In this document: positions 60,068 to 64,000 of the stretch, in pieces
How the letters are laid out: the number at the start of each line of letters is the position of its first letter
Position numbering within the stretch: position 1 is the stretch's first letter
Assembly: GCF_001831495.1 (NCBI RefSeq)
Contig: NZ_CP017689.1
Span: 2,728,001 to 2,792,000 of the forward strand
From: Thalassotalea crassostreae
Lineage (GTDB): Bacteria; Pseudomonadota; Gammaproteobacteria; Enterobacterales; Alteromonadaceae
Direction: 5' to 3'
Length of the DNA stretch: 64,000 nt
Position numbers and translations under genes: made by a program
Notes under the pieces: model-generated
Told to the model about the DNA's origin: nothing
The model's input: only the letters and a program-made list of their open reading frames with translations
Databases searched by the model: none

Positions 60068-61603
60068 TTAACTTTTAACTGACATGCCATCGGATAATGC
60101 ATATCGATATATTTGAATACTTGGAAATAGGCTAATTAACATACCCGCAATGCCGACTAATGCCATTAAGAACAGCTCTTGCGACGATGGTGCATTTACA
60201 CTTAAGTAAACACCAAAATGTTCAAGGATAAAAGGTTTAACAGCGAATAAAATTCCATAAAGAAAACCAACACCACAAATTAAACCGGTGCTAATAATTA
60301 CAAACGCTTCTCCCATCATTAATGAAAAGATATGACTTGGTCTTGCTCCTATCGCTCTTAGTATAGACATTTCACGGCGACGTTGATTCAAGCTGTTTAG
60401 CAAAATAATTAGCATACTCGCTAAACTAATAATGACCACAAGCATTGAAATAGCAAAGAGTGTTTGTTCAACAACGGACAACATTGACCACAATTCAAGT
60501 AGCGCCACACCTGGCATCACAGCCATTAACGCTTCGCCTTCATATTTATTGACCACTGGCAACATCGACAACGCTTGTGGGCGTTGCTTTAAACCTAAAT
60601 AGAAGCCAGTGATAACATCAGCACTGTGTACATGATTAGCGTGGTCGTGAGAGTCATAGCCGTGAGAGTCATAGCCGTGAGAGTCATAGCCGTGAGAATC
60701 ATTGCCATGAGAATCATGCTCATGACCATGCGCCTCTACACCGTGGCCTTCATTTACATGCTCATGACCATGCGCCTCTACACCGTGTTCTTCATTTACA
60801 TGCTCGTGTTCATGCGTGTCAGCATCGTGTTCCTCATGCTCATGTGATTCATGTTCATGTGAGTCGTGCTCTTCGTGCAGCTTCACCTGGCCTTTAGGCT
60901 GTTGAGGTCTTGCTTCACTTTCTACGTTAATTGATAAAAATGGATCGTAGCCTTGAGCCATGATTTTTTGTTCAACATGCAAATCTTCGACACCTTCTAA
61001 ACTCATAAATAAGCTTCTGTCTATTGGCGTTGATGTTGGGCTTAAAATCCCCGAAATGGTTAACGGATGCTCATCGTGATCAATATAACTATCACCTGCT
61101 CCATGAGAGATAATGATATTATCGCCAACTTCATAACCTAACTTTCTAGCAACTTCATTACCGATTACTACGTCAGTGTTGTTTTTAAACCAATGGCCTT
61201 TCGACGTTTCTAAACTTTGTTTAATACCGTATTTATAATGTTTAAAATAATCTTCGGATGTGCCAATCACTCGGTAACTTTTATGGGTATCACCTAAAGA
61301 AAAAGGGATCGACCAGGCAACCATATCGTTATCTATAATTTCCTCATAGGATTCATACTTAATGCCATTGGTTGCACTGCCCATTTGAAAAACTGATGAC
61401 AACAATAAGTTGACTGAGCTTGTGCGCGCACCAACAATAAGATCTGTGCCGGAGATAGTATTAGTAAAACTGTCTTTGGCTTGTACCCTTACTTTTTCTA
61501 TGGCGATCAGTAGCGCGACACTTAAAGCAATAGAAAATACAGTCAATAAAACCGTAAGTTTACGGTTACGAAAACTCTTAATCGCTAAATTTGCAATTGC
61601 CAT
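60068..61603 (-). CDS. FtsX/MacB-type ABC permease with a histidine-rich insert
   Basis: This 511-residue permease has an N-terminal membrane segment (LTVLLTVFSIALSVALLIA), a large periplasmic domain and three C-terminal segments, the MacB/LolC (FtsX-like) layout with RRREMSILRAIGARPSHIF. Within the periplasmic domain, residues ~238-326 are almost wholly His, Glu, Asp, Gly and Ser, with 26 histidines. This insert is encoded by tandem DNA repeats. Such stretches bind Zn, Ni or Cu. Its ATG overlaps the ATPase stop (TAATG). A metal-linked role for the transporter is inference from the insert and the DUF3299 neighbour. Confidence 0.88.
   Translation of the reverse strand: MAIANLAIKSFRNRKLTVLLTVFSIALSVALLIAIEKVRVQAKDSFTNTISGTDLIVGARTSSVNLLLSSVFQMGSATNGIKYESYEEIIDNDMVAWSIPFSLGDTHKSYRVIGTSEDYFKHYKYGIKQSLETSKGHWFKNNTDVVIGNEVARKLGYEVGDNIIISHGAGDSYIDHDEHPLTISGILSPTSTPIDRSLFMSLEGVEDLHVEQKIMAQGYDPFLSINVESEARPQQPKGQVKLHEEHDSHEHESHEHEEHDADTHEHEHVNEEHGVEAHGHEHVNEGHGVEAHGHEHDSHGNDSHGYDSHGYDSHGYDSHDHANHVHSADVITGFYLGLKQRPQALSMLPVVNKYEGEALMAVMPGVALLELWSMLSVVEQTLFAISMLVVIISLASMLIILLNSLNQRRREMSILRAIGARPSHIFSLMMGEAFVIISTGLICGVGFLYGILFAVKPFILEHFGVYLSVNAPSSQELFLMALVGIAGMLISLFPSIQIYRYALSDGMSVKS
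60646..60804 (-). repeat. Tandem repeats coding the histidine-rich insert
   Basis: Five 15-bp units lie at 60646-60720 (the first three identical, encoding HGYDS-type units; the last two diverged), then two 42-bp units at 60721-60762 and 60763-60804 encoding 14-residue EHVNE-HGVEAHGH repeats that differ by a few bases. All lengths are multiples of three, so changes in copy number keep the frame. Confidence 0.9.
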
Positions 61604-62337
61604 TAGGCCACCTCATCTTTAACAATACTAACGGTATCAATTGACGTTGCTGACTTTTGCCTAAATAGTGCAACGCTGCGATCAAAGTCACTCTTTAATC
61701 TTAAATCATGGCTAACAAAAACTAAGGTAGAGCCTGCGGCTTCACATTCTTTAAACAGTAACTCTAAAAACGAATGACAACGATCTGCATCAAGAGATGA
61801 GGTTGGCTCGTCTGCAATAATTAACTCCGGAGCCCCCATTAAAGCGCGAGCTGCCGCGACACGTTGTTGCTGACCAATACTTAACTCATTTACTGGTTTA
61901 TGCAGCAGATGCTCGTCTCCCATATCAAGATGGGATAACAAACGAATCGCTTCTTGATCTAAGCTGTCCGAATTTTGCAATGCTCGCTTCTTTCTAAGAG
62001 GTGAGAAATGACATGAAAGCAGCACGTTTTCTATCGTAGTTAAATAAGGGATCAGGTTAAACATTTGAAATATGACGCCGATATGATCAGCGCGAAATTG
62101 GTCTCGTTGGCTTGACGTCATTTTTGATAAATCGTTATCAAGAATTCTCAAATGACCTTGCTGTCCTGCGGTAACGCCGCTTAAAAGACTTAACAAGGTT
62201 GTTTTACCACTGCCACTTGGACCTCGTAAAAACAGTTTTTCGCCTTGGACAACGGAAAAATCATCAATCTGAAATTGAAAATCGGCTTTGCTATCCCAAG
62301 CAAAAGTTAACTGTGATATATCGATGATGTTACTCAT
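61603..62337 (-). CDS. ABC transporter ATP-binding protein
   Basis: I start at the ATG at 62337 (MSNIIDISQLTFAW, with GGTAAG ahead); an upstream TTG is unlikely. The 244-residue ATPase has Walker A GPSGSGKTT, the Q-loop IGVIFQMFNLIPYL, signature LSIGQQQRVAAA, Walker B LIIADEPTSSLD and the H-loop VSHDLR. It belongs to the LolD/MacB class that energises FtsX-type permeases. Its stop overlaps the permease ATG. Confidence 0.93.
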   Translation of the reverse strand: MSNIIDISQLTFAWDSKADFQFQIDDFSVVQGEKLFLRGPSGSGKTTLLSLLSGVTAGQQGHLRILDNDLSKMTSSQRDQFRADHIGVIFQMFNLIPYLTTIENVLLSCHFSPLRKKRALQNSDSLDQEAIRLLSHLDMGDEHLLHKPVNELSIGQQQRVAAARALMGAPELIIADEPTSSLDADRCHSFLELLFKECEAAGSTLVFVSHDLRLKSDFDRSVALFRQKSATSIDTVSIVKDEVA

Positions 62338-62535
62338 GAACTTACTTACCTTATTGACGATATCGTAAAGCAATACGTTAAAAATTTACCCATAATGAAA
62401 AGTAGATAAATGTCTCTTCATTCTTACATTTCAACAACCATTGAACAACATTATTTAACCATTAGAAATCAATTAATTAATGTTTTTAAAACAAGCAGCT
62501 AGATGTTATTCATTATAGTCAAAAATACGCTTAAA

Positions 62536-63255
62536 TCAGTTATCTTTTGCGGCAAAAAAAGACAACTCTTTAGCGCTGAGTTCTCGGCTTTGACCAGGCT
62601 TTAATGTTTCATCGAGTGTTAACCGTCCGATGGCATCTCGATGCAGCGCTACAACTTGGTTTCGAAAGCGACCGAACATACGCTTAATCTGATGATAACG
62701 CCCTTCAGTTAATGTGACTTGAGCAACATGTTCAGAGATTATTTCTAACTTAGCGGGCTGAGTTGTAATATCCTCAAACTCAAAATACATGCCCCTTGCA
62801 AACGCTTCTATCATATCTTCCGTTAGTGGCTTGTCTAAAGTCACTTGATAAGTTTTACTTACTTTTGCTTGCGGGTGCATTAACCGTTGTGAAAACCGGC
62901 TATCGTTGGTAAGCAACAATAAACCACTAGAATTTAGATCAAGTCGCCCTAGAATATGCAGTTGATCTTTAAATGGGTAATCGAGCAGGTCAATAACGGT
63001 CTGATGAATGTCATCAGTTGTTGCACTGACGACACCTATCGGTTTGTTGAGAATGATATAATGGGCAGGATTGTCTTGAACGACCATTTCATCGACGGTG
63101 ATGAATGAAAATTTATCGACAATTAAATCGACATCTTTGGCTCTACGGCCATCAACATTCACTTGTTGCTTGGCGAGCAACAAGCGAACATCTTTACGTT
63201 TAATCTTTAACTTTTCTGCCAGTAAAGTATCAAGACGAGATCGACCTAAACTCAT
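62536..63255 (-). CDS. rsuA: 16S rRNA pseudouridine synthase RsuA
   Basis: RsuA makes pseudouridine 516 in 16S rRNA. The 239-residue protein has an N-terminal S4 domain (RLDTLLAEKLKIKRKDVRLL), the catalytic motif LGRLDLNSSGLLLLTND with the essential Asp, and GRYHQIKRMFGRF of the RsuA/RluB/E/F branch. The assignment to RsuA rather than RluE or RluF is by overall resemblance and length (E. coli RsuA 231). It is 31 bp after the DUF3622 gene. Confidence 0.85.
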   Translation of the reverse strand: MSLGRSRLDTLLAEKLKIKRKDVRLLLAKQQVNVDGRRAKDVDLIVDKFSFITVDEMVVQDNPAHYIILNKPIGVVSATTDDIHQTVIDLLDYPFKDQLHILGRLDLNSSGLLLLTNDSRFSQRLMHPQAKVSKTYQVTLDKPLTEDMIEAFARGMYFEFEDITTQPAKLEIISEHVAQVTLTEGRYHQIKRMFGRFRNQVVALHRDAIGRLTLDETLKPGQSRELSAKELSFFAAKDN

Positions 63256-63286
63256 AAAGTTATACGGATACTCTAGTTAAGTTAAT

Positions 63287-63925
63287 CTATTTACCACTGC
63301 GGTAAATATCATTAATTTCATCGGCTCCGTCGACTGTTTGAGAGTTGTCCTCTACTTCTGTTGACTCTTCGGGCGTTTCATTAGCTTTGACCGCTAGTGT
63401 TTTTTTCCCCTGCTTACGCTTCTTTTTTTCTTCTTTTTCAGCAATTGCATCTTCTTCAAGTGCGACTTCAAAATCAAATTTAGGCTTATCTGATAATTCA
63501 TCATCTTCATCATCTTGCATTAATGCTGCGATCTCGGCTTGCTCTGCCGCTGCCAGTAATTGTTCAGGCGTTGCATCTTTATCTAATTCCGCTTCAGCCG
63601 CTTGTTTCGCAAGTTGTTGGGCTTTGGCTTCTTTTTCAGCTTTTTTAAGAGCCTTTTGCTCTGCTTTTTTTGCCGCTAACTCGGGATTATCTAGTAAACG
63701 TTTAGCTCTTTGCTCGGCATTACGTTTGTTTTTCTCAACATGATTAGCAAGAATTTCTGCTAATTGTTTTTCTGCCCATGCGCCACCTTCTGCTTCAGTA
63801 GCAAAGCCAGTTTCACGTTTTGATACGACTTTTTTCTTTGCCGTCGCTTGACGTTGAATTTCAGCAGTCCAAGTACCATTGCGTTTTTCAACAACACGAA
63901 AACTGTATTTTGGGGATTTAGTCAT
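63287..63925 (-). CDS. DUF3622 family protein
   Basis: This 212-residue cytosolic protein has an N-terminal globular part with YSFRVVEKRNGTWTAEIQRQ and VVSKRETGFATEAEGGAWAE, matching DUF3622 as I remember it. The rest (from ~residue 65) is a very charged Ala/Lys/Glu-rich coiled coil and then a mixed acidic and basic tail, which suggests nucleic acid or protein contacts, but no function is known. No signal peptide. It ends 31 bp before rsuA, and is likely in the same operon. Confidence 0.72.
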   Translation of the reverse strand: MTKSPKYSFRVVEKRNGTWTAEIQRQATAKKKVVSKRETGFATEAEGGAWAEKQLAEILANHVEKNKRNAEQRAKRLLDNPELAAKKAEQKALKKAEKEAKAQQLAKQAAEAELDKDATPEQLLAAAEQAEIAALMQDDEDDELSDKPKFDFEVALEEDAIAEKEEKKKRKQGKKTLAVKANETPEESTEVEDNSQTVDGADEINDIYRSGK

Positions 63926-64000
63926 TTACGGGCCTACAAATATTAAAAACAAAGTTGCCATTATTATACAGTAGTAAATTGTAAAAGCTGATAAAATATC

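Noticed and set aside
60052..60102. Longer start for the DUF3299 gene
   Set aside because: It would overlap the permease gene and add residues before a clean signal peptide at 60051.
60646..60804. Short tandem repeats taken as a possible CRISPR or regulatory repeat
   Set aside because: They are in-frame codons for His-rich protein repeats inside the permease gene.

Overview
The window comes from the chromosome of a Gram-negative gammaproteobacterium, most likely a marine member of the Alteromonadales close to Colwelliaceae (Colwellia or Thalassotalea type). The reasons are AT-rich DNA, a complete gammaproteobacterial rRNA operon, MutH (so Dam-directed mismatch repair), and blocks of gene order shared with other gammaproteobacteria: bamD/rluD/pgeF/clpB, murJ-ribF-ileS-lspA-fkpB-ispH with rpsT divergent, and rppH-ptsP-TauE-lgt-thyA. 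The species assignment is inference from sequence resemblance. I saw no prophage, insertion sequence or CRISPR array.

Layout. 1-0.8 kb: 3' truncated circularly permuted GTPase (YlqF type). 1-1.3 kb: small secreted DUF3718 protein. 1.3-8.1 kb: an rRNA operon on the minus strand (16S, tRNA-Ala, tRNA-Ile, 23S, two 5S genes) with two promoters and boxA sites. Its tail is unusually elaborate: an internal terminator between the 5S genes, three tandem 147-bp modules that each carry a 5S 3'-end stub, a small palindrome and a terminator, then a further diverged terminator. 8.3-15.8 kb: housekeeping genes (DUF4124 protein, ClpB, PgeF, RluD, BamD, GlnB, NadE). 15.8-24.5 kb: two separate and very different sets of type IVa minor pilins, neither with a pilY1 gene; one has a giant PilV-like protein with an Asp-Pro repeat. 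24.6-32.2 kb: the murJ to ispH block. 32.5-41.2 kb: rpsT, a PEP-CTERM protein, thyA, lgt, a TauE/SafE permease, ptsP, rppH, mutH and a hexose-6-phosphate mutarotase. 41.2-54.7 kb: a complete Tad (Flp) pilus locus of 15 genes, all on the minus strand. 54.8-57.4 kb: an L,D-transpeptidase and an AraC-type regulator with a receiver-like N-terminus, overlapping each other. 57.6-59.3 kb: a DUF1461 membrane protein, an unrecognised exported protein and a GNAT acetyltransferase. 59.4-62.3 kb: an ABC exporter/importer-like set (ATPase, FtsX-type permease with a 26-histidine insert, DUF3299 exported protein), probably concerned with metal. 62.5-63.9 kb: RsuA-family pseudouridine synthase and a DUF3622 protein.

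How the parts work together. The window has two surface-fibre systems: type IVa minor pilins, which would prime and tip a pilus whose motor and assembly genes are elsewhere, and a self-contained Tad pilus (Flp pilins, TadV peptidase, TadA/B/C motor, TadZ, RcpA secretin, RcpC, TadE/F/G pseudopilins, TadD lipoprotein). The Tad locus also has an extra AAA+ ATPase with a helix-turn-helix-like segment that is not part of the textbook Tad set. The AraC-like regulator and the murein L,D-transpeptidase directly upstream of flp are candidate accessory genes of that locus. The features most worth follow-up are the 5S/terminator expansion, the Tad AAA+ ATPase, the giant PilV, and the histidine-rich permease.
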